Assembly (NCBI GenBank): GCA_011525915.1
Contig: WYBM01000011.1
Location: 1-37,347, forward strand
Direction: 5' to 3'
Source: Ardenticatenaceae bacterium
Lineage (GTDB): Bacteria; Chloroflexota; Anaerolineae; Promineifilales; Promineifilaceae
Length of the DNA stretch: 37,347 bases
Part shown: one piece after another, positions 9,517 through 18,380 of the stretch
How positions within the stretch are numbered: position 1 is the stretch's first letter
How the letters are laid out: the number at the start of each line of letters is the position of its first letter
Notes under the pieces: model-generated
Seen by the model: only the letters and a program-made list of their open reading frames with translations
Databases searched by the model: none
Told to the model about the DNA's origin: nothing
Position numbers and translations under genes: made by a program

Positions 9517-10962
9517 ATGAGACACAATCTTTTCATTTTGGCGCTGATAACAACCTTTGTTTTATGCTTCATCACTATCTCTGACGGTGTGGCGCAAACT
9601 GAACCGAATCCCACGCCCATCGTCATTGACCTGACAGCTTCTCCTCCTCCTTCGCCGACACCGGACGGTGGGGTGACATTTACGCCCCCACCGCCTGGTT
9701 CGGTCACGCCTGACCGGTTTGAGGTCAATGATACGGCCGCAACAGCCACCGGGATTGGCTTCCAGCCGGAACCAGACCTGAGCCTGACGGCAGGTGATGT
9801 GGACTATTTCACCCTTTTTGTCAAAGCGGGCCAGCTGGTTGTTATCTCGACGGCCGTTTACGATGGTCTGGATACGGAAATCTTTGTCTATTGGGCGGGG
9901 TCTGAGCTCGCTTACAACGATGACCGCAGCGGCGCTGACCTGGGCTCGCTGGTGACTTTCCAGGCGCCTGGCGATGGCTGGGTTTACTTGTTAGTGCAGC
10001 CTGTCTCACCCCTGTCCGGCCGCTATGACCTGACGGCCATGCTGGCCGAGCCGACGCCAACAAATACATCCCTGCCGACCGTGACACCATCACCAACGAT
10101 GACACCATTGCCAACGATGGTCCCATTGCCGACAGCGACCCCTGTCATCCCCCCGGACAGCGCCGAACCGAACAACACCCAAGAGACAGCCTATCCCATC
10201 GTGCCGGACACCAGTTATGCGCTTTCGATGGGGGAGGGGGATATTGATTTCTTCACCTTCATCGCCAAAGCAGGCAACCAGTATGCCTGTGAGACTGTCA
10301 CCCAGGAGATAGATACGCTGCTGACTATCCTGGTCGCCGGCGCTGCCCTGACCGGGAATGATGACCGTACATCTCAGCGTATTGACTCCTACGTGACCTG
10401 GCAGGTGGAGATGGAGCAGGCCATCACCATCGAAGTCCAGGCCCGGGGTGGCTCTACCGGCGCCTACACCCTGACCTGCTCCTCTGTCGTCCCCGCGCCG
10501 GTTGCAGGCCCGATGCCACCGGTACCTATCATGGTGACACCGATCCTGTCAGAAACGGCTCCCATTTCAGCGACAGAGACGATTTCCGAAACCAATTTGC
10601 CCGCTGGTGCCGTGTCCTTGACGGTACGGCCGTTGGGTCCGGAAATCCCGCCACAGCCACCGGTGCAGCAGATACGGCTCATCGTCTATTACGACAGCAA
10701 CAACGACCAGAATCCCAGTCCGGGGGAAGGCATCCCCCACGTCAGCGTCCTGGCCGTCGATACCCACGGACAACGTATTGCCCGGGTCTTCACCGACCTG
10801 CAGGGAGAAGCGATTTTCAATACGACGGCCGACAACATTGATCGGCTGGTGGTGCCCTTTGTCTCGGCCTGGTCGGTTCGGGTGCAGCCGGGCCAGCCGG
10901 AGAGTTTGGGCTTACCCGCCGTGCGCATCCCCGTATTTTTACCGGCAGCCAGTGGTGAGTAA
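9517..10962 (+). CDS. Secreted protein with two PPC domains and a C-terminal SdrD-like domain
   Basis: A 481-residue protein starting 2 bp after the VirB6-like gene. A signal peptide (MRHNLFILALITTFVLCFIT) ends near GVAQ. Two bacterial pre-peptidase C-terminal (PPC) domains are visible: the first from PDRFEVNDTAATATGI through GDVDYFTLFVKAGQ, the second from SAEPNNTQETAYPI through GDIDFFTFIAKAGNQ. Both keep the EpND/DxDxF hallmark. A Thr/Pro linker separates them. The end has YYDSNNDQNPSPGEGIPHV, like the SdrD B-type repeat of surface proteins, then a VFLPAASGE tail. PPC domains normally serve as beta-sandwich accessory modules; no protease is attached here. A surface structural role alongside the channel is inferred. 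Confidence 0.75.
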   Translation: MRHNLFILALITTFVLCFITISDGVAQTEPNPTPIVIDLTASPPPSPTPDGGVTFTPPPPGSVTPDRFEVNDTAATATGIGFQPEPDLSLTAGDVDYFTLFVKAGQLVVISTAVYDGLDTEIFVYWAGSELAYNDDRSGADLGSLVTFQAPGDGWVYLLVQPVSPLSGRYDLTAMLAEPTPTNTSLPTVTPSPTMTPLPTMVPLPTATPVIPPDSAEPNNTQETAYPIVPDTSYALSMGEGDIDFFTFIAKAGNQYACETVTQEIDTLLTILVAGAALTGNDDRTSQRIDSYVTWQVEMEQAITIEVQARGGSTGAYTLTCSSVVPAPVAGPMPPVPIMVTPILSETAPISATETISETNLPAGAVSLTVRPLGPEIPPQPPVQQIRLIVYYDSNNDQNPSPGEGIPHVSVLAVDTHGQRIARVFTDLQGEAIFNTTADNIDRLVVPFVSAWSVRVQPGQPESLGLPAVRIPVFLPAASGE

Positions 10963-10973
10963 AGGAGACAAAG

Positions 10974-12614
10974 ATGCAACACGTGTCCAACCTGACAGAA
11001 GAACAACTTCAGGCAGAACTGAAGAAAATCCCGGATGAGTACCAGACCATCTTTGGCGAAACAATTGAACGTGAGATCCGGGAAGGGGGTCACAATGATA
11101 CGGATGCCGATCGCCTGGCCTACCTGCGCCGCCGCCATGACGACATGCAAAAGGGAGCCTACATCCGGCCCGATGGTAAATCTGCCCTGATTACGGCCAC
11201 CGATCCCGATGACCTGTACAGTGACGGCGGTGTGGATGGCCTGGCCGCCGACAGCGACGAAGCCGAAAGGCAGGCCCAGCGCCGGCAGAATCTGTTGAAG
11301 CTAGGCGGGCTCCTGGCCGTGGGCCTGGCTTTCGCTCTCTTCATCACCTTCAGCGCCCGCAGTCGTGCTCAAGCCCAGATGCCGGCAGAAGGGGAAACAA
11401 CAGCGACACCGGACGGGGTAACCGCCGCTGCGGCGACAGAAGCCACAGCCACGCCGGCACCCACACTACCAGAGCTGGCCGCTGCCGGTTCCTCTCTGGA
11501 GACAATTGGTTCCTTGGGAGCTGCTCTGCAATTGGGACGGCCGGGGGCCATCGAGCTGCATTTCGGGCAAACTGAAGAAGTGGTGGCACTGGCGGTGGAT
11601 CCAGCCCGTGTCTCCCCGCAGGGGGAGCTGCCCTTCAATGAGGCTGCCATGACCTCTGACCAACCCCTGGCCGTCTGGGTGCATGGCGCCGTTCTGAATT
11701 ACGCTATGGGGATTCCGGATGCGCTGGCGCAAAATTTGCACAGTGGCGATCGGATTATCCTTAGCACCGATACCGGTCACACCCTGCAATTTGTGGTGAC
11801 AGAGACTTTTACCGGCAACGTTTATGATTCTGCCCGCTACCTGTCTCAGGACCGGATTGGGATGACTTTATTTTCCCTGCCGGCGCCGGCTGAGAACGCG
11901 GTGCGTTTTGCCCTGGCCAATTATGACACGGCTACGGAAGATGAACAGACCTTTAGCCAGCCCTTGCTGGGCGAGCAATTTCAGTTGACATCAGACATCC
12001 AACTGGCTGCGGTCGACATTACCTATCACCATACGGCCGACGGCCTGGTCACCATCCAGGTCAGCGGTGAGATTACGCAGCGTGTTGGCAGTCTGGACCA
12101 CATCATGCTCTCCCTCTCCTCGGCGGCTGAACAAACTCAAAGTACGAATCTGAATCACCTGCACGGCCACTGGTCGGCCGAATTCCTGGTAACGGATTCG
12201 TTTTTGGGTGCGGATGTTTTTGCCCAATTCCGCGCCATACCCGCCAGTGAGCTGCAGACAGTCCACCTGGGTTTTCTACCCGCTCTGCAAGCACAGCTTC
12301 AGATCTCACCGGCGCAGGCTTACTGGCAGCCGGAGACCGGGCAAGCTGTTCTGACACTGCAAGTAGTTAACACCGGCCCGGCCGTTGTCCGGCTCGACCC
12401 ATCATTTTTTACCCTTAAAGGAGGTGATGCCCAACTAGCAGAGATTTATTTTCAGCCAATCTTACCCATTTTATTGGAAGGCCAGGCAGAGATTCCCCTG
12501 GAACTCTCTTTCCTGGTCCCGGATGAGGCCTTCAGCCGTCGTGGTGAGGCCTTCATCCTGACGACCGGGGATGGCCGTTGGGAGATAGCGGTCATCCCCG
12601 CCACGACCCGTTGA
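10974..12614 (+). CDS. Single-pass protein with sortase-like, Cys-less domain
   Basis: A 546-residue protein behind a strong AAAGGAGA. Residues 1-100 are charged and cytoplasmic; one membrane helix (LLKLGGLLAVGLAFALFITF) lies near 104-123; a Thr/Ala/Pro linker and a long outer part follow. Residues about 195-320 resemble a sortase barrel: AVWVHGAVLNYAMG (His retained), then NLHSGDRIILSTDTGHTLQF, then RIGMTLFSLPAPAENAVRFA. In true sortases the last stretch reads TLxTC...R; here the Cys is absent, so transpeptidation is unlikely. The end (about 440-545) looks like a DUF4352-type Ig fold (VLTLQVVNTGPAVVRL). In topology it recalls VirB8/TcpC bitopic scaffold proteins, which is an alternative reading. 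It precedes the pilin-like gene. Confidence 0.6.
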   Translation: MQHVSNLTEEQLQAELKKIPDEYQTIFGETIEREIREGGHNDTDADRLAYLRRRHDDMQKGAYIRPDGKSALITATDPDDLYSDGGVDGLAADSDEAERQAQRRQNLLKLGGLLAVGLAFALFITFSARSRAQAQMPAEGETTATPDGVTAAAATEATATPAPTLPELAAAGSSLETIGSLGAALQLGRPGAIELHFGQTEEVVALAVDPARVSPQGELPFNEAAMTSDQPLAVWVHGAVLNYAMGIPDALAQNLHSGDRIILSTDTGHTLQFVVTETFTGNVYDSARYLSQDRIGMTLFSLPAPAENAVRFALANYDTATEDEQTFSQPLLGEQFQLTSDIQLAAVDITYHHTADGLVTIQVSGEITQRVGSLDHIMLSLSSAAEQTQSTNLNHLHGHWSAEFLVTDSFLGADVFAQFRAIPASELQTVHLGFLPALQAQLQISPAQAYWQPETGQAVLTLQVVNTGPAVVRLDPSFFTLKGGDAQLAEIYFQPILPILLEGQAEIPLELSFLVPDEAFSRRGEAFILTTGDGRWEIAVIPATTR

Positions 12615-12644
12615 TAAGCACTTAGAACAAGGAGGCTATACCAA

Positions 12645-13061
12645 ATGTTACCGTTCAAAACTGATGAGAAAACAGATCGTGTTTCTCGACTGACCTTCAA
12701 ATCCAATCTTTCTGGCAAACGGCTTGTTTTTCGCCTGCTACCCCTGCTGTTGATGTTATTTGTCCTGGCGGGCTGTGATGCCGATAACCCGGTTATCGCA
12801 CCCGAAATCTGTGATGCCTACGAAGATGCCCTGTACACGATTCAGATCATTGGCGGCGCGGCCGTCGTCGTTGGCCTGGCGCTGTTGGCGTTTAAGAAAT
12901 CCCTGGCCAGCATCTTCCCTTCTCAGGGAGCCCAGACCGGTGCCATTGCCATGACGGTGGGGATGGGTGTCTTTCTCCTCACCTTCTCCAGCGAGTGGGG
13001 CACAACCCTGCTGTCTATCTTCGGCCTGCCGGATATGTACACGCTCTGCGGGCTGGGGTAA
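12645..13061 (+). CDS. VirB2-like pilin candidate
   Basis: A 138-residue protein behind AAGGAGG. It has a charged leader of about 28 residues, a hydrophobic signal (LLPLLLMLFVLAGC, possible lipobox), then a short mature part with two membrane helices (IQIIGGAAVVVGLALLAFKK and TGAIAMTVGMGVFLLTF) and a short Cys-containing C terminus (DMYTLCGLG). Long leader plus two helices is the VirB2/TrbC pilin pattern, and the gene lies just before PrgI/VirB3-like and VirB4 genes, as in other type IV systems. Four Cys occur in all. A lipoprotein with no pilin role cannot be excluded. The 3' flank has a hairpin that could protect its message. Confidence 0.6.
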   Translation: MLPFKTDEKTDRVSRLTFKSNLSGKRLVFRLLPLLLMLFVLAGCDADNPVIAPEICDAYEDALYTIQIIGGAAVVVGLALLAFKKSLASIFPSQGAQTGAIAMTVGMGVFLLTFSSEWGTTLLSIFGLPDMYTLCGLG

Positions 13062-13125
13062 GCGATCTCAAATTTCCCCATGGATGGCACGAAGGGCCGG
13101 GAAACTTCATGCCTAATCATTGTGA

Positions 13126-13189
13126 GACCCTCATATTATGAGGCCCTCATATTATAAGACCCTCACTGCGCGAGGTGCTCACTTTGTGT
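13126..13189 (+). repeat. 16-bp imperfect tandem repeat with hairpin
   Basis: Four 16-nt units run from 13126: the first two are near-identical (GACCCTCATATTATGA, GGCCCTCATATTATAA), and the third and fourth are diverged after the CTCA core. CCTCAT-ATT-ATGAGG (13129-13143) is a perfect 6-bp hairpin. It lies in the 155-bp gap between the pilin candidate and the PrgI-like gene, otherwise one of the longest gaps in the operon. Confidence 0.7.
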
Positions 13190-13216
13190 CATCCATGAGG
13201 ATGTGGACGGAATCAC

Positions 13217-13546
13217 ATGCTGACAATCAAACAGTACAAAACAGAGTTTGTGACACAGGCGGAGGCCACCATTCTACCTCGGGTTACCATGACCCAGTTT
13301 ATGATGGTCATTGTTTGCGCCGTCATTTTCTTTGGTGGCTTGCATATCCCCATGTGGCTCAGCCCGCTACCCCTTATCCTCGGCTACCTGGCCGGCTACC
13401 GTCACAACGGGGAACTGGTTGTGAAGCGCGTACGTGCCTATGTATCCATCTTCCTGCACCAACAAACAGGGCGACCACGTCGGGTGAATCTGCAATCCCA
13501 TTGGGATAGTCATGAGGTGCGAACCTTGCGCCAGGCAGACAAATAA
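13217..13546 (+). CDS. PrgI/VirB3-like membrane protein
   Basis: A 109-residue protein with a polar N terminus (residues 1-26), two close hydrophobic segments (FMMVIVCAVIFFGGLHI and PLPLILGYLAGY) and a basic C terminus. Size, topology and position directly before the VirB4 gene match PrgI/VirB3-type proteins of type IV systems, which sit in the membrane and partner VirB4. The family signature is too short to identify by sequence alone. The start is the ATG at 13217, with a GGACGGA-like ribosome site. It ends 25 bp before the VirB4 start. Confidence 0.6.
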   Translation: MLTIKQYKTEFVTQAEATILPRVTMTQFMMVIVCAVIFFGGLHIPMWLSPLPLILGYLAGYRHNGELVVKRVRAYVSIFLHQQTGRPRRVNLQSHWDSHEVRTLRQADK

Positions 13547-13571
13547 GACCCTTTAGGAGCAGAGGATAGCT

Positions 13572-15764
13572 ATGCAACTATTTCAGGTATCGTTACCCAA
13601 TTTTGACCAACTCAGCCAGTTGGACCAGGAGTCCATTATCAACAATATGAACTCCCTCTTTCATGGCCCCATCCAGCACTGCCGTTTCATTACCTTTATC
13701 ACGCCGGCTAACCTGAGCTATCTGGAGCGGGAGCGACGCCGGCTGGCGCTCAGTGTGCCGGACGAATGGCGGCGCCGTGGTTTGATGGAAGAGGTCAGAC
13801 TCATTGACCAGGTCAGCAGCGGCGAACAAATGCGCCATGCCCGGCATTACTTCATTGACTTCGACGATACGATTAGCGCCAGTGATCTGGCCTACTGGCG
13901 CGTCAGGGCTACCAGCCAGAACAAGTTGAGATTGCCCATAGACGGGGATTACATCGAAGCTCCGGATCACATGATACCGATCCTTGATGGGGCCAAGGGG
14001 AAGACAGAGGTGGACAACAGCCGCTACAAGTACGCCGTCATCGCCTCTTATGCCTTACGCGGCGGCTGGGATTGGCATCACCCGCTGGTGCAGTTCATTA
14101 TGGATGCCACCGGCCCCATGATTCTCTGCCTTGATGCCCGGAAGATTCACCCGGAACGGGTGGCGGCTTCAGTCGAGTTTTGGGAGGGGATGCGGCTCAA
14201 CGGTCATGACCGGTCCGCACAAATACGACGAACCGAATCCCTGGAAGCCCAGGAGAGGCAGCGGGATGAATCTCTGTTCCACCTGCGGGTTCTATTCATG
14301 CTCCTGGACAAAAATTCAAAAAATCTACTGAGCCGGGTCAAGAGCTTGCGCCGGCTTTGTACAGCATCTATGAATGTGGATCCTCTGCGTGGCTACCAGC
14401 GAGCCGCCGCTGCCATGTTCGGCCCCCACAAAAACCCGGGTGGGCTGCCGGCCGGACATTACAATACGCCCAGCACCACCCTGGCCGCTTGCTCCGGTTT
14501 ATGGGCCATCGGCCGGGAACAGGAAACAGAGGGACTGTATGTCGGTATCTCTCAGGGGGAAGTGGCCAAACATTTTCATTTCCTTAATTGGCAAGGGAAT
14601 GACCCGTTCCACGCTATCGGCCTGGGGCTAACCGGACGGGGCAAGACTATCTTCTTCCAATCATTCGCCTGGCGCATGGCCGAACAGGGCATTCAAAGCA
14701 TCTTTTTGGAACCGCAAGGCCATTCGCGTCGCTTGTTGGATTTAGCCGGTGGTCGCTGCGTATCTTACAACCGTATCTCCTATGACACGACCCGGATTAA
14801 CATCCTGGATGTGGTGTATGAGAATGCATCTGAGCAGTTAGACCACGTTATTACCTTACTATCTCTGCTCTTGGATCCCCTGGGCCAGCAGCCGCGCACG
14901 TTCACCAACGCAGAGATAGCGGCGCTGCGTAAAGCCTTGTTAATGACTTACGATCGGTATGACTGGGAGGAGGAGCTCCTGGTGGATCACACGCTCACAC
15001 CGACCCTGGAAACCCTATGCGCCAAGCTGCACCAGGTTGCCTGCGGACAAGAGGTCGTTCTCCTCACCAATGGGCCGGCTCAAACGGCCGCTGCCATCGG
15101 CAGCCGCAGTGTGGCCACGGCTGCGGCTATCCTGGCCGAAGAGATTGCCAGTCTGTACGTCTTCGGTGATTATGCCGACGTTTTCAATGTGCCTTCCAAT
15201 ACCGACTTGACGTTGAGAGAAGAGCTGGTGCTGTTTGATTTCAAACAAGTGCCAGAAGTGCGCCGCAGCCTCTTTTATTACGCCATTCTGGCGGGGATTA
15301 ATTTGCAGGTGCGTCGCCACCCCCGTAAACGGGCCATTATCGTTGATGAAATCCATTACATGGCCCAGAACTCAAAGCTGATGAAATTTCTAGCCGGCAT
15401 GGTCAAAACGGTGCGCACCTATGGCGCGGCCATCATGATGATAGACCAGGACCTGGAGGCCTTCATCGGTGTCGAAGGTGCCCAGGCCGAATCCATGGCT
15501 GCTGGTCTAGATGTGGCCGCCGGACAATTTATCCTCAACAACATTACCTGGCTCATTGCCTTTGGTTTAACCCGCGATGCCGCCCTGCGCCTGATGAAAC
15601 ATTACCCGGATGAGATTTTGCCCAGCCATGTGCAGTTTCTGACCAAAATGGGCCGGGAAAAGGATTTGGGCAAGGGGATGGCCGTCATCCGTGCCGACAG
15701 CAAGGCGGACATGATTTACGCCCAATGCCGCCCCATGGAAGAACGGGCCCTATTCGGGAGTTAG
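13572..15764 (+). CDS. virB4: VirB4-family type IV secretion ATPase
   Basis: A 730-residue cytoplasmic ATPase that powers assembly and transport in type IV systems. Residues 1-320 form the VirB4 N-terminal domain (PIQHCRFITFITPANLSYLE). Walker A is GLTGRGKT at about 352-359, where Arg replaces the usual Ser, and Walker B is RAIIVDEIHY with the acidic pair at 592-593, followed by MMIDQDLEAFIG as expected of the family. GMAVIRADSKADM near the end fits the C-terminal beta strand set. Both nucleotide motifs are intact. ATG 13572 follows AGGAG/GAGGAT. It is the most secure part of the transfer system. Confidence 0.9.
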   Translation: MQLFQVSLPNFDQLSQLDQESIINNMNSLFHGPIQHCRFITFITPANLSYLERERRRLALSVPDEWRRRGLMEEVRLIDQVSSGEQMRHARHYFIDFDDTISASDLAYWRVRATSQNKLRLPIDGDYIEAPDHMIPILDGAKGKTEVDNSRYKYAVIASYALRGGWDWHHPLVQFIMDATGPMILCLDARKIHPERVAASVEFWEGMRLNGHDRSAQIRRTESLEAQERQRDESLFHLRVLFMLLDKNSKNLLSRVKSLRRLCTASMNVDPLRGYQRAAAAMFGPHKNPGGLPAGHYNTPSTTLAACSGLWAIGREQETEGLYVGISQGEVAKHFHFLNWQGNDPFHAIGLGLTGRGKTIFFQSFAWRMAEQGIQSIFLEPQGHSRRLLDLAGGRCVSYNRISYDTTRINILDVVYENASEQLDHVITLLSLLLDPLGQQPRTFTNAEIAALRKALLMTYDRYDWEEELLVDHTLTPTLETLCAKLHQVACGQEVVLLTNGPAQTAAAIGSRSVATAAAILAEEIASLYVFGDYADVFNVPSNTDLTLREELVLFDFKQVPEVRRSLFYYAILAGINLQVRRHPRKRAIIVDEIHYMAQNSKLMKFLAGMVKTVRTYGAAIMMIDQDLEAFIGVEGAQAESMAAGLDVAAGQFILNNITWLIAFGLTRDAALRLMKHYPDEILPSHVQFLTKMGREKDLGKGMAVIRADSKADMIYAQCRPMEERALFGS

Positions 15765-15806
15765 TTGAATGCTTTTATGCCTGGCTTGTCCGGGACTGGA
15801 GACTCT

Positions 15807-15995
15807 ATGAATGCAGACACCGTTGTGAACCGATTTCGTAAGCGCGAAAAAGACACCTTAGCTGATGAGATACGGCTGAATTATTGGTCGCAGGTCCTGA
15901 TTACCCACCTGATTCACATTGAAGAGCGTCGCTTACAGGATAGCGATGTTGCCGTTGAAGCAGACCAGGACCCATTCTGGGAAATAATGAGTTAG
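15807..15995 (+). CDS. Small hypothetical protein between VirB4 and the degenerate ATPase
   Basis: A 62-residue soluble, charged protein (MNADTVVNRFRKREKDTLAD...). The frame is open from a TTG at 15765 next to the VirB4 stop, but ATG 15807 has GGAG 5 nt upstream and is preferred. It looks helical, with no membrane segment and no known motif. Its location suggests a small partner of the ATPases; that is inference. Confidence 0.5.
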   Translation: MNADTVVNRFRKREKDTLADEIRLNYWSQVLITHLIHIEERRLQDSDVAVEADQDPFWEIMS

Positions 15996-16026
15996 AGAAT
16001 CTTTCCCGATGATATGAGCTATAACC

Positions 16027-17511
16027 ATGATTAAAAGACTGTTCTCTAATGACAAGCAAGCCCGCCTTGTCTGGGACGAGCAGGCGGTTTGGTATCGACT
16101 ACGGTACACCGACCCTACGGCTGTGTGTAAATGCCTCCAGTGGCTCTCCACGGCCCAAAAAGTAGGTCGGGTAGCCTTGTGGCAGCAGGTGCTGCCCGAA
16201 ATAACCAGGCTGTACATCGGTATCCCGCCCAATGGCAAGGCTGTGCTGCACCGCATGGCGGAAGATTATCACTTTTCTCTCCAACCGATTTTGCCACAAG
16301 TGTCCCTCCCGCCGGCGGCCAAAATGCTTCCGTTAACAGAAGCAGATTTGCCCTGGGAGACTTCTTTCGTGGCCCACATTGTCGACGGCCGGCCGTTTGT
16401 GGTGCTATTGGAGAACAGCAACCAAAAAGGTGCCTACCTCCCAGTGTTGCCTGGTAAGAAACAGCTTCTACCAGTTCCAGACTGGACAGTACCAGCACCA
16501 CGTCGAGGTACCAGCAGGCAACCTGTTTGGCCGCAGGTCAATGGCGCCCATTCAAACCTGGCTGCGACCGGTCCGGAGCCTCAGAAATGGCTGTTAGGTC
16601 GGGATGCACAAGGGTGGCCGTTACAGACAGGCGGTTGCCTTAATCTATATGGCGATGATGGCGAAGCCGCGGCCTGGTTGGCTCATATGGCCGGCCAACT
16701 TATCCGACTTAATCCCGGTAACCTCATCATTATTGATGGCAGTGGTAACCTGGTGCCCCAACTTAAGCGCACCCCGAGTATCTTGCGCCTCATCGGTGTC
16801 AAGCTCCATTACATGGATATGGACAATACGCTTATCGCCACCGGCTTCAACCCCTTAGCGTCTGTGCCTGGTGAGAGCGAAACCCAAACAGTTCAGCGCT
16901 GGCAGCATTGGTTTAGTGACATGGGCGTTCATCGCAGCAACCTGCCCACCCTGGCGCAAGCATTTGCTGAGGGTATCCGTGAGATGAGCGATCTGCGCCG
17001 GTGGTTAGATGAACCAGGTCAGCAGATTCGCCAGGAAGTGATTGCCTCGCTTATCCGCTGCCTGGAACTATTTTTGGAGACGCGAGCGATTCGCGAATGG
17101 ATGGACTGGCCGGACAACCCCTTCCGCCTCCTGCCGGATGGGGCTTTGTTGTTTGCCTGCAGGTGCGATAGCTGGGCCCGGCTGCAATTGCTCAATGCCA
17201 TCTTGCTTGGCGCTTTACACAGCCCCGATGCGCGCCTTATCTTGCATGGCATCCCCTGGCGCCAACTACCTGTCTACCGGCTGACCCAGAAAACGGATGG
17301 GGCCATCGTAACCAGTAACGGGCCTCTTTTTACAGAGGGAAAGGTAATTCTTGCCCGTTGTCACAAAGTGGCAGCAGCCGCTTTGTTGGCGGAACGTTTC
17401 TTTCCCGACAACGCACAAATGGGTGAGAACCTGCATCTGCTGCAGCGCGGCGAAAGTGTTGTTATCAGTGACGGGGAACCCATTTATACCACATGGAACA
17501 ATTCGATATGA
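16027..17511 (+). CDS. Degenerate VirB4/VirD4-like ATPase relative without nucleotide motifs
   Basis: A 494-residue protein not matching a family securely. Its middle parallels type IV secretion ATPases: a strand and loop CLNLYGDDGEAAAWLAHM sits where Walker A would be (GDDGEAAA, 209-216), and NLIIIDGSGNLVPQLK (Asp 237) matches the strand after the P-loop helix seen in VirD4/HerA proteins (LVIDPHGALL in the coupling ATPase at 18642). The GK[S/T] is gone, and the later ARLILHGIPW strand lacks the Asp-Glu of Walker B. The protein is thus probably a non-hydrolysing structural subunit. The N-terminal 190 residues are unassigned. ATG 16027 has no clear ribosome site. Its stop overlaps the next gene's ATG by 4 bp (ATGA), implying translational coupling. 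Function is inferred from fold-like pattern and location only. Confidence 0.5.
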   Translation: MIKRLFSNDKQARLVWDEQAVWYRLRYTDPTAVCKCLQWLSTAQKVGRVALWQQVLPEITRLYIGIPPNGKAVLHRMAEDYHFSLQPILPQVSLPPAAKMLPLTEADLPWETSFVAHIVDGRPFVVLLENSNQKGAYLPVLPGKKQLLPVPDWTVPAPRRGTSRQPVWPQVNGAHSNLAATGPEPQKWLLGRDAQGWPLQTGGCLNLYGDDGEAAAWLAHMAGQLIRLNPGNLIIIDGSGNLVPQLKRTPSILRLIGVKLHYMDMDNTLIATGFNPLASVPGESETQTVQRWQHWFSDMGVHRSNLPTLAQAFAEGIREMSDLRRWLDEPGQQIRQEVIASLIRCLELFLETRAIREWMDWPDNPFRLLPDGALLFACRCDSWARLQLLNAILLGALHSPDARLILHGIPWRQLPVYRLTQKTDGAIVTSNGPLFTEGKVILARCHKVAAAALLAERFFPDNAQMGENLHLLQRGESVVISDGEPIYTTWNNSI

Positions 17512-18209
17512 CAGGGACAGGCCATTTATTGACCAGTGGCTCTCTGGCCACGGCCATTCTTTACAGTGCTGGGATACGTGACAGTCACCATTTCCTGCCG
17601 GCCCTGGCAGTTGCCTTAGGGGCAGCCTTGCTGCCTGATTTAGATACCGGCACATCAACCATAAAGGGGTTGCTGGTAGGCAGAGAGAAAAGGATACAAA
17701 CGGATGGTCCGGTGCTAATAAATACTGGCCATAATCTTGAGCAGCTTGTTTTTCGGATCATGGAATGGGCGGCACGTCTTAGCTTTTGTCTCGGTCTGTG
17801 GCTTATCCAGGCTGTGACATCTCATCGCGGCGCCCTGCATTCTGCTGTCATTATGGTGGGGTTAACGGCCGTCGTCGCCCTATTGTCAAGGTCAATAACG
17901 ATCTCCCTGGCCTTTGGGTGCGGGTACGCCATGCACATCCTGGCCGATATGACGACCAGGCGAGGGGTGCTTTTGTGGTGGCCACTGTCACATCGATATT
18001 TTCACCTGTTGCCCCAGAAGTGGCGCATACGGTCTGAACGCAACCTGGCGCTGGCTGAATTACAAATCATCTTGTTTTTCACCGGCCTGGCATCTTTGGC
18101 CTTCTTTTTACCTGCCCGCTGGTTTGTTGTCTGCCTGGCGACCGTTATTGTCGGGATGCATCTCCTGACGTTATGGGCCGATAGGCGGTTACAGAAAAAG
18201 GTACCGTGA
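17508..18209 (+). CDS. YdjM/DUF457-type membrane-bound metal-dependent hydrolase
   Basis: A 233-residue membrane protein with the DUF457 hallmarks: an early His (GTGHLLTSG), ALLPDLDTGTSTIKG, HRGALHS, and HILADMTTRRGVLLWWP, with four to five hydrophobic segments between them. The family is predicted to bind metal in the membrane; its substrate is not established. ATG 17508 overlaps the previous stop in an ATGA; ATG 17493 would add five residues (MEQFD). The 3' end overlaps the next start by 1 bp. Related proteins appear in stress regulons and on mobile elements. Its role in this operon is unknown. Confidence 0.8.
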   Translation: MTGTGHLLTSGSLATAILYSAGIRDSHHFLPALAVALGAALLPDLDTGTSTIKGLLVGREKRIQTDGPVLINTGHNLEQLVFRIMEWAARLSFCLGLWLIQAVTSHRGALHSAVIMVGLTAVVALLSRSITISLAFGCGYAMHILADMTTRRGVLLWWPLSHRYFHLLPQKWRIRSERNLALAELQIILFFTGLASLAFFLPARWFVVCLATVIVGMHLLTLWADRRLQKKVP

Positions 18210-18370
18210 TGATGATCTGGTCATTAACCATTCCCCTCCTGGTTGTCATACTGAACTACCGTCATAAAACAAAACCTGGGCGACCGTCCATTCTTATTGA
18301 TAGTGGCCGCGGCTACGTTCGCAGCCGGCCGTTTCGCAGCAGCCGGTTTAGACAACCGCAACAAACGTAA
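18209..18370 (+). CDS. Small basic membrane-anchored peptide
   Basis: A 53-residue reading frame whose ATG shares one base with the preceding TGA, so it is likely translated by coupling. It begins with a short hydrophobic segment (MMIWSLTIPLLVVIL) and continues with a strongly basic Arg/Ser/Gln-rich tail (KTKPGRPSILID...SRPFRSSRFRQPQQT). The next gene starts 10 bp later. I do not recognise it. The basic tail could contact DNA or phospholipid heads; inference. Confidence 0.5.
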   Translation: MMIWSLTIPLLVVILNYRHKTKPGRPSILIDSGRGYVRSRPFRSSRFRQPQQT

Positions 18371-18380
18371 GGCACACAAG

